From a virus: a DNA stretch of 59,048 bases. Where the stretch lies: the IMG/VR virus record IMGVR_UViG_3300036845_000232, positions 1 to 59,048 of that record. One strand, given 5' to 3'. The notes beneath the pieces are model-generated. The model did not search any database. It was given only the letters and a program-made list of their open reading frames with translations, and had not been told where the DNA came from. Shown here piece after piece: positions 38,563-46,158 of this stretch. The stretch's first letter is position 1, and every line of letters begins with the position of its first letter. The position numbers and the translations under genes are program-made.

Positions 38563-39105
38563 ATGGCCAAGACGCAAGGGGCGCCCACGAGCGCGCCGGA
38601 CGATAAGCCGACGAAAAAGACCACCGCGGAGCTGATCTACCATCCCGAGGAAGGCGACCCGGCGAAGACGATGTGGGGCGGCATCCGCTTCCTCGCCAAC
38701 GTGCCGACGCCGGTGGCGCTCACCCACTGCATCACGGTTCCGATCCGCAAGGAGACGGTGCTGCCCGACGGCACGATGCAGTCGAAGAACGTGGAGACGC
38801 GCGTCTCCCTGGTCGAGCTCGCGCGCAACAACCCGCATTTCTCGGTCGACGGCGAGCGCGCGCAGCGCAAGACCGCATCCGCCCGCCAGCCGACCGATCC
38901 CGACACCTATCGCGGCTATGCGGTGGGCTGGATTTCGACGTCGACCTCCGCGCGCGAGATGGATGCGCGCTGGGAGGCGGAAGCGAGCCTGCGCGATAAA
39001 TGCGGTCTCGAGCAGCGCGATATCGCGTGGCTGATGCCGTTCTTCGAGGCGAACCGCGAGCGCGCCGCGGAGGCCGACAACATGGGCGGCGTGCGCGCAG
39101 CCTGA
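38563..39105 (+). CDS. Hypothetical structural protein, 180 aa
   Basis: N-terminal part YHPEEGDPAKTMWGGIRFLANVP resembles the start of the preceding protein (YQPTPDDPDATTVAGLTFAAYEP). Middle contains NNPHFSVDGE; C-terminus is helical. ATG 38563 has GAGG six bases upstream; ATG 38551 is less well placed. Probably virion-associated by location. Confidence 0.65.
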   Translation: MAKTQGAPTSAPDDKPTKKTTAELIYHPEEGDPAKTMWGGIRFLANVPTPVALTHCITVPIRKETVLPDGTMQSKNVETRVSLVELARNNPHFSVDGERAQRKTASARQPTDPDTYRGYAVGWISTSTSAREMDARWEAEASLRDKCGLEQRDIAWLMPFFEANRERAAEADNMGGVRAA

Positions 39106-39119
39106 TCTGAGCACTCGCC

Positions 39120-39503
39120 ATGGCCGGGCAGTATCGCACCTCGCAGGACCTCGTTACCGAGGTCCTCGCCAATCTGGGCGTGTTATCGCCCGGCCAGAAC
39201 GTCGAGCCGGAAGACTTCAACTACGTCTCCGAGCTGCTCGATCCGATCGTGCGTAAGCTCGCGGCGCTCGAGATCGTCTACATCCCCGACGTCGACAACA
39301 TCCCGGGCGCCTTCTTCAAGGACTTGGCGGACATCGTTGCCGGCGAGTGCGCCAACAAGTTCGGCGCGACGCCGGATGATGCGGTGAAGCTAGTGGCCGC
39401 CGGGCTCGGCAAGCCTGTGGGCTCTGGCACGGCGGCCATGTCGTTGAAGCAGATGCAGCGCGGTCGGCCCACCGGCGAAGTGCAGCCGAGCGAGTATTTC
39501 TGA
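39120..39503 (+). CDS. Head-tail connector protein, P22 gp4-like, 127 aa
   Basis: TSQDLVTEVLANLGVLSPGQ, FNYVSELLDPIVRKLAALEIVYIPD and FFKDLADIVAGECANKFG match the helical adaptor pattern of podoviral tail accessory factors (gp4 class) that bind under the portal. Size fits. It precedes the gp10-like gene, the same order as in P22-type phages. Confidence 0.75.
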   Translation: MAGQYRTSQDLVTEVLANLGVLSPGQNVEPEDFNYVSELLDPIVRKLAALEIVYIPDVDNIPGAFFKDLADIVAGECANKFGATPDDAVKLVAAGLGKPVGSGTAAMSLKQMQRGRPTGEVQPSEYF

Positions 39504-41233
39504 TGGGGACCGGCAAGCCGACGCCGATCCCGTGGCCGCTGTCGTCGTTCCCGGGCGCCAACCCGCAGGAGGGCTCCGGCCGGCTCATCAACTGCTACGT
39601 CGAGCCGGTCGGCGATCCGGCGCTGCCGACCGGGCCATCCCGGTTTCTCTGGCGCCGCTCGCCCGGGCTCACGCAATTCGCCACCACGGCGGAGGCCGCC
39701 AACACCTATCGCGGCGGGCTCATCGTCAACAACCTCTCCTATGAGGTGTGGGCGAACGTCTACACGGCGACCAGCGCGGGGGTGATGACGTCGCTCGGCG
39801 CGCTCGCTGGCACCAAGAAAGTCTCGATCGCGCGCAACCAGGCCGCGGCGCCCGACGTGGTCGCCGTCGATATCGACAACGGCGCGTTTCTCTTCACCGC
39901 GGCCGGCGTCCCGGCGGCGCCGGGCTCCTACAACGGCGGCGGCAACCTTCCCCAGCCCAATTCCGTCTGCTTCCAGGACGGCTATTTCTTCTACACCATC
40001 GGCGACGGCCGCTGCTTTGCCTCTCCGTTGAACTCGGTCGGCACCATCAACACGCAGACCTTCATCACCTGCCAGGCCAAGTCCGACGTCAGCCTGTTTC
40101 GCGGCATTCCCTATTCTGGCCTGCTCTGGCTCTTCACCTCGGGCGACTGCGAAATCTGGCAGGATGCGGCCGGCGTCGCCCCCGCCTTTCCCTACGCCCG
40201 CATGTTCGTGCTCGAGTATGGGCTGATCCAGCCCAATGCCATCGCGGGCTGGGAGACCGGGTTCTCCGAACTGATCTGGGTGGCGCAGGACTTCGGGGTC
40301 TACTGGAATACGCCGGGCACGTTCGCGCCGATCAAGGTGAGCCCGCCCGATCTCGACCGCCTGATCGAAGCGGAGGCGAGGGCTGGCCACAACATCGAGG
40401 CTTCCTGCTACGCCTTCGCGGGTCGGAAATTCTGGGTGCTCGATACCCCGTCGTGGACCTGGGAATTCAACCTCTCGACCAAGAAGTGGAACGAGCGGTT
40501 CTCGCTCGCCACCACGGGCCTGCAAGGCCGCTGGCGCGCCTCGGGCGCACATCCGGCATTCGGAAAATGGCTCGTAGGCGACCGCCAGAGCGGCAATCTG
40601 CTCTTCGTCGACAGCCAGAACTACACCGAGAACTTCTCCCCGCAGCTCTTCCGCATGGAAAGCGGCCCGGTGAAGGACTTCCCGCAGTCGCTGCGCATCG
40701 CGCGCGCCGACTTCGATTTCGACACCGGGGTGGGGCAGAACGTCGGCAACGTCACCACCCAGGTCACAGGTGCTGCAGCGGGCACCGGCGGCGTGATCCG
40801 CCTCGCGGTCAAGCAGACCGGCGGCATGACCACGAACGATATCGTCAACGTCTCGGGCGTCACCGGGACGACGGAAGCGAATGCCGGCTGGCCGGTCACG
40901 GTGGTCGACGGCACCCACCTCGAGCTGCAGGGCTCGGTTTTCGTGCATGCCTATGTGTCGGGCGGCACCGTGGTGGACGTGACGGCGCCACCGAACGTGA
41001 TCGATCCGACCATTGCGGTGTCCTGCTCGAAGAACGGCGGGCGCAGCTACGACAATCCGTCGACCCGCAGCCTCGGGCAGCAGAACAAGGTTCGCCGCAC
41101 CCGCATCTCGGTGAAGAACCGCGGCCTCTCCGGCCCGATCGGGGATCGCTGGCGCATCGAGGCGAGCGATCCGGTGCCGCTGGTGTTCTTCGGCGCAACG
41201 CAATCGAGCGATCCGCGCGAAGTCGGGGCGTAA
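39503..41233 (+). CDS. Packaged DNA stabilisation protein, P22 gp10-like, with inserted FCCH-like module, 576 aa
   Basis: SFPGANPQEGSGRLINCYVEP is the characteristic start of gp10-like tail hub proteins; LFRGIPYSGLLWLFTSGDCEIWQ and LEYGLIQPNAIAG continue the beta-propeller pattern. It closes the tail and keeps DNA in. Residues about 415-495 are an extra module (GTTEANAGWPVTVVDGTHLEL..) like the FCCH-type domain, which also occurs in the tailspike at 50882-52954. Confidence 0.85.
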   Translation: MGTGKPTPIPWPLSSFPGANPQEGSGRLINCYVEPVGDPALPTGPSRFLWRRSPGLTQFATTAEAANTYRGGLIVNNLSYEVWANVYTATSAGVMTSLGALAGTKKVSIARNQAAAPDVVAVDIDNGAFLFTAAGVPAAPGSYNGGGNLPQPNSVCFQDGYFFYTIGDGRCFASPLNSVGTINTQTFITCQAKSDVSLFRGIPYSGLLWLFTSGDCEIWQDAAGVAPAFPYARMFVLEYGLIQPNAIAGWETGFSELIWVAQDFGVYWNTPGTFAPIKVSPPDLDRLIEAEARAGHNIEASCYAFAGRKFWVLDTPSWTWEFNLSTKKWNERFSLATTGLQGRWRASGAHPAFGKWLVGDRQSGNLLFVDSQNYTENFSPQLFRMESGPVKDFPQSLRIARADFDFDTGVGQNVGNVTTQVTGAAAGTGGVIRLAVKQTGGMTTNDIVNVSGVTGTTEANAGWPVTVVDGTHLELQGSVFVHAYVSGGTVVDVTAPPNVIDPTIAVSCSKNGGRSYDNPSTRSLGQQNKVRRTRISVKNRGLSGPIGDRWRIEASDPVPLVFFGATQSSDPREVGA

Positions 41234-41803
41234 ATGGCGACGTCTGCCCCCGCGATCCGCCCGCTGCCGCCGGCCAACACGGCGCTCACGGCCGGCGGGG
41301 GAACCCATAGCGTCGGCCCAGGCTATCAGGGCACGGCGCAGAGCAATGGCAACCCGACCGCGCCGGGCCAGATCAGCCAGGTCTATGCGCAGTATCTCGG
41401 CTCGCTCGACAGCTTCATCCGCGGGGGAAACTTTCCCGCCGTCTCGGTCAACGGCAATGCGGTGCTCACCGTCGTGGGCGGGCAGACCCTCACCGGCGGG
41501 TTCACCGAGACGCCGTTCGACTTCGGCACGGTTACGACAGGCACGATCACGCCGAACCCGTCGAAGTGCCTCAAGCAGAAGGTGACGAACAACGGCGCGT
41601 TCACGATCGCGGCTACCGCGGAGGTGGGCGATCTGGAGCTCCTGGTGACGAACGCGGCGGGCGCGGGCGCCATCACGCTGTCCGGCTTCACCAAGCAGTT
41701 CACCGGCGACGCCTTCGACACCACGAACGGGCACAAGTTCGTCGTCTTCATCTATGCGTTCGATGCCGGTGTGACGGGCGTGCTGGTGAAGGCATTGCAG
41801 TGA
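41234..41803 (+). CDS. Tail protein, beta-rich, 189 aa
   Basis: N-terminus PAIRPLPPANTALTAGGGTHSVG and a C-terminal beta domain around LVTNAAGAGAITLSGFTKQF. Resembles tail or fibre attachment proteins; TLSGFT..FT is common in phage fibre-like proteins. Starts directly after the gp10-like stop. Confidence 0.65.
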   Translation: MATSAPAIRPLPPANTALTAGGGTHSVGPGYQGTAQSNGNPTAPGQISQVYAQYLGSLDSFIRGGNFPAVSVNGNAVLTVVGGQTLTGGFTETPFDFGTVTTGTITPNPSKCLKQKVTNNGAFTIAATAEVGDLELLVTNAAGAGAITLSGFTKQFTGDAFDTTNGHKFVVFIYAFDAGVTGVLVKALQ

Positions 41804-42429
41804 GCTTCGGGGCGCCGTTTCCGCCCGGCGGCCCGGTCACGGGCGGCTTCGTGTCGTCGGGCCAAGTCATCGGCTCCGGCACCGTCGCCGGCCTCTCGTT
41901 CGGGGCGATCTCCGCCGATCGCTACCTCGTCGCCGTGGTCGGCGGCATCTATGGCGGCGGCGGATCGATCACCGGCGTCACCATCGGCGGGGTCGCGGCG
42001 ACGATCGTCGCCACCCAGATCAATGCCACGGTCGACGCCGTCATCGCCATCGCGGCGGTGCCTGCGGGCGCCTCCGGCAGCGTCGTCGTTACCGGCCCGA
42101 CATTCGCCGGCGGCGGCACGCAGGTCTTTCTCTACGCGCTCTACGGTGTCGGCAGCGCGACGCCGGTGGCGACCGCGAATTCTGCCGCGAACCCGTCGTC
42201 GCTGCCGCTCAATGGCCTTCCCGGCGGGTCGTTCGCCATCGCCGGCTCGGAAGTGTTCGGCACCATCAATTCGTGGACGAACGCGACGCAGGACAGCCTG
42301 CTCACGCAAAGCGGCAGCGAGCGCGGCGCATCGGCGAGCGCCTCCAACCAGTCCGGCAACATCGCAATCGCTTCAAGCATGACGCCATCGGCGGGCGGCC
42401 CGGCCTCGGTCGCAGCGGCATGGCGATAG
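41800..42429 (+). CDS. Tail-associated glycine-rich protein, 209 aa
   Basis: GTG in a GTGA overlap. Gly/Ala/Ser/Thr-rich all-beta sequence: AGLSFGAISADRYLVAVVGG, GGSITGVTIGGVAATIV. The pattern (DRYLVAVVGG .. ITGVTIGGVAAT) is common in phage surface or fibre proteins. Precise role unknown. Confidence 0.65.
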   Translation: MSFGAPFPPGGPVTGGFVSSGQVIGSGTVAGLSFGAISADRYLVAVVGGIYGGGGSITGVTIGGVAATIVATQINATVDAVIAIAAVPAGASGSVVVTGPTFAGGGTQVFLYALYGVGSATPVATANSAANPSSLPLNGLPGGSFAIAGSEVFGTINSWTNATQDSLLTQSGSERGASASASNQSGNIAIASSMTPSAGGPASVAAAWR

Positions 42430-42980
42430 GCCTTGCAAGGAATCGCACGCGATATCACAATCGGTTTGTGAGCGCCCCTAAACCATTGCCGGACCTTGCG
42501 CGGCTGAGACATTTGTTCTCCTACGATCCGGAGACTGGCGACCTCACGCGCAGAGTAGCATGTGGTCAGCGCGGCCGGGCCGGCGCGATTGTCGGCACCC
42601 TGAACGAGCCGGGCGGATATCTTCGCGTCGTGGTCGACGCGTCGAGTTACTACGTCCACTGCATCATTTGGAAAATGATGAAGGGCCGAGACCCGGCTGT
42701 CATGGTCGACCACGAGGACGGAAATAAACTCAACAATCGCTGGACGAACCTTCGTCTTGCGACGAACGGCGAGAACATCTGCAACAGCCGCCTACGTCGC
42801 GATAACCGCAGCGGCGTAAAGGGCGTGATCTGGGAAGCTGATCGCGAGCGTTGGCTGGCCTACATCACCGTCAACGGGCGCAATACCAAGATCGGCCGCT
42901 TCGAGTCGCTCGCCAAGGCCAAGGGCGCGATCATCGCCGCTCGCATCCGCCTTCACGGCGAATTCTCGCGCGTCGCCTAA
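42420..42980 (+). CDS. HNH homing endonuclease with AP2-type DNA-binding domain, 186 aa
   Basis: DHEDGNKLNNRWTNLRLATNGENICN is the HNH_3-type nuclease core; SGVKGVIWEADRERWLAYITVNGRNTKIGRF is an AP2-like DNA-binding domain. Free-standing mobile nuclease inserted between tail genes. Start uncertain: ATG 42420 overlaps the previous gene; GTG 42468 is an alternative. Ordinary homing behaviour would spread the gene to related phages. Confidence 0.85.
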   Translation: MAIGLARNRTRYHNRFVSAPKPLPDLARLRHLFSYDPETGDLTRRVACGQRGRAGAIVGTLNEPGGYLRVVVDASSYYVHCIIWKMMKGRDPAVMVDHEDGNKLNNRWTNLRLATNGENICNSRLRRDNRSGVKGVIWEADRERWLAYITVNGRNTKIGRFESLAKAKGAIIAARIRLHGEFSRVA

Positions 42981-43037
42981 AGCGCGCGCAATTCACCTAC
43001 ATCGCTAACCTGTGCCGCCACCCAACGGGAGGCTCCC

Positions 43038-43691
43038 ATCGGCATTTTTGATGGCGTATTCAACACCGTGCCGCAGCAGAAGGCGGCGGCGGATCAGACG
43101 GCCGGCATTTCGCAGGGCTACGGCCAGCTTTCCGACCTCGCCAATCAGGGCCGCGGCGCGCTCACCACCAACTTCGCCGCCGGCCTGCAGCCGTTCCAAC
43201 AGAATTACGACGCGGCGAGCGCGGGCCAGACCGCCTACGGCAACGCCACCGGCGTCAATGGGCCCCAGGGAAGCGCGGCCGCGCTACAGGCGTTCCAGAA
43301 TTCCAACCCAGGCTATCAGTTTCAGCTCCAGCAGGGCGAGAACGCGATCCTCGCCAACCAGGCGAAGACCGGCCAGCTCAATTCCGGCAACACCAACCTG
43401 GATCTACAGACCTACGGCCAGGGCCTCGCCAACCAGTCCTACAATCAGTACGTCCAGAACCTGCTGCCCTACCTCGGCGCATCGAACTCGGCCGCACAAG
43501 GCGTGGGCTCGCTCTATTCCAACCTCGGCACCAATCTCAACAACTCGTTCAGCCAGCAGGGCAACGCCGCCTACGGGGCGAACGCCTCGATCGGCAATGC
43601 CAATGCGAACGCCGATCTCGCGCAGTCGGGCGTGAACGCAAACATTCTCGGTACAGGCGTCGGCGCCGCGAAGGCGCTGTTCTCGATCTAG
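43038..43691 (+). CDS. Probable internal/ejection protein with AUC start, 217 aa
   Basis: Asn/Gln/Ala-rich helical protein (GYGQLSDLANQGRGAL, QSYNQYVQNLLPYLG) ending in ILGTGVGAAKALFSI. Similar proteins follow the hub gene in podoviruses and are ejected or internal. The best Shine-Dalgarno (GGGAGG, 43027-43032) precedes ATC 43038, giving (M)GIFDGVFNTVPQQ; no ATG/GTG/TTG exists in frame there. GTG 43068 is the only standard alternative but lacks a site. Confidence 0.65.
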   Translation: MGIFDGVFNTVPQQKAAADQTAGISQGYGQLSDLANQGRGALTTNFAAGLQPFQQNYDAASAGQTAYGNATGVNGPQGSAAALQAFQNSNPGYQFQLQQGENAILANQAKTGQLNSGNTNLDLQTYGQGLANQSYNQYVQNLLPYLGASNSAAQGVGSLYSNLGTNLNNSFSQQGNAAYGANASIGNANANADLAQSGVNANILGTGVGAAKALFSI

Positions 43692-43701
43692 GGGCTTAAC
43701 G

Positions 43702-44157
43702 ATGGCCGACAACAATCCATACCTGACCGTCGGCGCACCGAGCTATGCGAGCCCGCTGGTCAATCTGTTCGGGCCGCAGCAAGGCCAAGGCCAGCCGCAG
43801 CCCGGCCAGCCGCAGCAGGGCGGCCAGCCCCCGCAGCAGCAGGGGGCAAGTCAGCAATACGGACAGCAACTCGGCGCCGTGCTGTCGAAGCTGTTCGGGC
43901 TCGGGCCGATGCAGGGGCAGGCGCCCGCTGGCCGCCCACAAATGACCGTCGCAAATCCGCCGGATGTCGACGCGGCGATGCCATGGACGAGAGCCGCGAA
44001 CAATTTCCAGCTTTCTGCCAACCGGCAGGGCGCCTTGGATGCATATCGCAATCTCAACGATCCGACCTTGCGCCGTAGCGATGCCAATGACGCCCTGGCG
44101 ATCTCGGACGCCGTAAGAGGCGGTGTCGCTCCGGGGCCAAAAGGCTTTGGCTACTGA
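43702..44157 (+). CDS. Gln/Pro-rich internal protein, 151 aa
   Basis: Residues 25-60 are a Gln/Gly/Pro repeat region; the rest is helical. Located among the ejection-type genes. AGGGGC upstream. No domain recognised. Confidence 0.65.
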   Translation: MADNNPYLTVGAPSYASPLVNLFGPQQGQGQPQPGQPQQGGQPPQQQGASQQYGQQLGAVLSKLFGLGPMQGQAPAGRPQMTVANPPDVDAAMPWTRAANNFQLSANRQGALDAYRNLNDPTLRRSDANDALAISDAVRGGVAPGPKGFGY

Positions 44158-44166
44158 GGGTCACGC

Positions 44167-46155
44167 ATGGGTGCGAGCGACTATTTTGTTGGCGCGGCCC
44201 CGCAGGGTGCGTCGTATGCTGCGCCGCTGATCGGCTTCCAGCTCGGCCAGGCGATCGGCAACCTGCCGAAGGATTACTTCGACGCGACGCAGCGCGCGCG
44301 CCAGCTCGCGATGCAGAATGCGTTCCCGAATGGCCTTCCGATGAAGGACGGCCGCGTCGACGTCAACGCGATGGCCAACACGGGCGCGAAGCTTGGCGGT
44401 TTAGAGTACGGCGAGAAGCTCCTGCCGTACCTGTACGGCGACCAGTCCGGCCAATCGATGCAGGACCTTGATTCGTGGGTCCGCGGCGGCGGCACAGGCG
44501 CGCCGGCCGGCGGGCCTGCGAATGCCAACATGGGTCCGGCAGCGACGCCATCGGCAGCCGGGCCGGCAAACCTTCGCATGGGACAGGGCGGCGGCGCGCC
44601 GCAGGCCCAGCCGCAAGCGCCTCAGCCTCAGCCTCAGCCTCAGCCTCAGCTTTCCTCCGCCGGTACCGACAACAACGGCTCCGACACCATTCGCTCGGTC
44701 GCCACCGAGGCCTTCGGCGGTCGCGACGTCTCGCCGATGATTCCGCGCTTTGCCGCCGCGCTCGGGGTTTCGTCCGATGCGCCGTTGACGGCCGAGCAGG
44801 TGACGCGGGCGCGCGCCATCATGGGGCGTACCGCGCAGGCCTCCGGCGGCGCACAGCAGCCGCAGGCGTCGGCGCCGAACCTTGCCGACACCACGGGCGG
44901 TGGCGCGCCGGTGACGGCGCTCGGAGGCGCCTCGGGCGCGCCGGCGCCGCAGGCCGCGCAGGCTCCGCAAGCACAGCCCCCGCAGGTGGCGGCGCCCAAG
45001 CCGGGCGAGGTCGGTGCCGCCGGTGTGCCGTTCAGCGAGTATCCGACCGCGATGGAGCGGCTGGCGCGCGCTTCCGCGCTCTCCAACGCCGCTGCGGCGC
45101 GCGCCGGGCGCTTCAACCCGCAGGCGGCGGCGGCGATGAGCAAGCAAGCCGAACTCTACGACACCCGCCGCAAGCAGATGTACGAGGAACTCGCCCAGCG
45201 CGGCCAACTCACACCCGAAGTTAAGAACGCCCTAGCTTCAGGCAGCGGCAGCCCGCTTGATTACGAGAACAAGAAGGCGCGTGGCTCTGCAGAGGCCAAA
45301 AATACCGAACTCACTACCGAACAGAAGAACGCAGGCGTGGCGGGCGCGCCATTTGCGCCGGCGGGCGGAAATGCGAGCGTAAATCCGGTGCTGGATTTCC
45401 AGCGAAAACAGGAAGAGCAAAAGAGCGATATCGCACGCGGCGAGAAGCAGCTCGGCGGCATCCAGGCGCAGGCCTCGCAATACGAGCGCGACCTTAAGCC
45501 CTATCTCACGCTCTCGCGCTCGATCCTCAACGACCCGCAAATGTATACTGGCCTTGGTGCCGAGGCCACGCTCAACTGGGACAAGGTCAAGGCTTACTTC
45601 GGCGACAACAAGGCCGCCATGCTCAAGGAGGCGCTGTCGAAGGTCACGGCGACGTCGGTGCTTTCGCAGATCAATACCCAGCGCGATCAACTCCAAGAAG
45701 CCGGCGGCGCCTCGAGCCGGATTTTCTCAGCCCAGGTCGACCTCGTCGAGAAAGCAGCCCCGGCGCTCCAGAACACGCTCGGCGGCAACCGCTTCCTCGT
45801 CGAGGTTTCCGGCCGGATGGGCGAACTGTCCTCGCGCGTCGCCCAGATGGCCCGCGACTATAAGCAGGCCCATGGCCATCTCGACGTCGGCTTCGACAAT
45901 GAAATCGCCCGCTACATGGAGGCGAACCCGATCTTCAGCAAGAACGAGCTCGCCCACCCCGAGCTGATCGGCGCGCCGACCTCGCCATTCGACGACGTCA
46001 AGCGCACGGCCGCGTGGGCGCACAAAATGGGGCTCGGGCCCAACGATCCGATCCGGACCCCATCGGGCCGCTATATCCCGGTTTCCGCGCTCACGCCGCA
46101 GCGCGGGCAGGCCGCGCCAGCCGCACCGCAGGCCGCGCCGGCACAGGGCGGGTAG
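44167..46155 (+). CDS. Large internal/ejection protein, 662 aa
   Basis: Starts GASDYFVGAAPQGASYAAPL; Pro/Gln/Ala-rich linkers include a PQ repeat coded by five CCTCAG copies (44620-44650). Helical C-terminal half contains SRILNDPQMYTGLGAEATLNW, GNRFLVEVSGRMGELSSRV, features I associate with podovirus internal virion proteins that line the ejection channel. Order (before another large protein and the tailspikes) supports this. Confidence 0.7.
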   Translation: MGASDYFVGAAPQGASYAAPLIGFQLGQAIGNLPKDYFDATQRARQLAMQNAFPNGLPMKDGRVDVNAMANTGAKLGGLEYGEKLLPYLYGDQSGQSMQDLDSWVRGGGTGAPAGGPANANMGPAATPSAAGPANLRMGQGGGAPQAQPQAPQPQPQPQPQLSSAGTDNNGSDTIRSVATEAFGGRDVSPMIPRFAAALGVSSDAPLTAEQVTRARAIMGRTAQASGGAQQPQASAPNLADTTGGGAPVTALGGASGAPAPQAAQAPQAQPPQVAAPKPGEVGAAGVPFSEYPTAMERLARASALSNAAAARAGRFNPQAAAAMSKQAELYDTRRKQMYEELAQRGQLTPEVKNALASGSGSPLDYENKKARGSAEAKNTELTTEQKNAGVAGAPFAPAGGNASVNPVLDFQRKQEEQKSDIARGEKQLGGIQAQASQYERDLKPYLTLSRSILNDPQMYTGLGAEATLNWDKVKAYFGDNKAAMLKEALSKVTATSVLSQINTQRDQLQEAGGASSRIFSAQVDLVEKAAPALQNTLGGNRFLVEVSGRMGELSSRVAQMARDYKQAHGHLDVGFDNEIARYMEANPIFSKNELAHPELIGAPTSPFDDVKRTAAWAHKMGLGPNDPIRTPSGRYIPVSALTPQRGQAAPAAPQAAPAQGG

Positions 46156-46158
46156 GGC

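Noticed and set aside
44620-44650. CRISPR-like or regulatory repeat (CCTCAG)n
   Set aside because: It is a short hexanucleotide repeat coding Pro-Gln within a linker of the internal virion protein.
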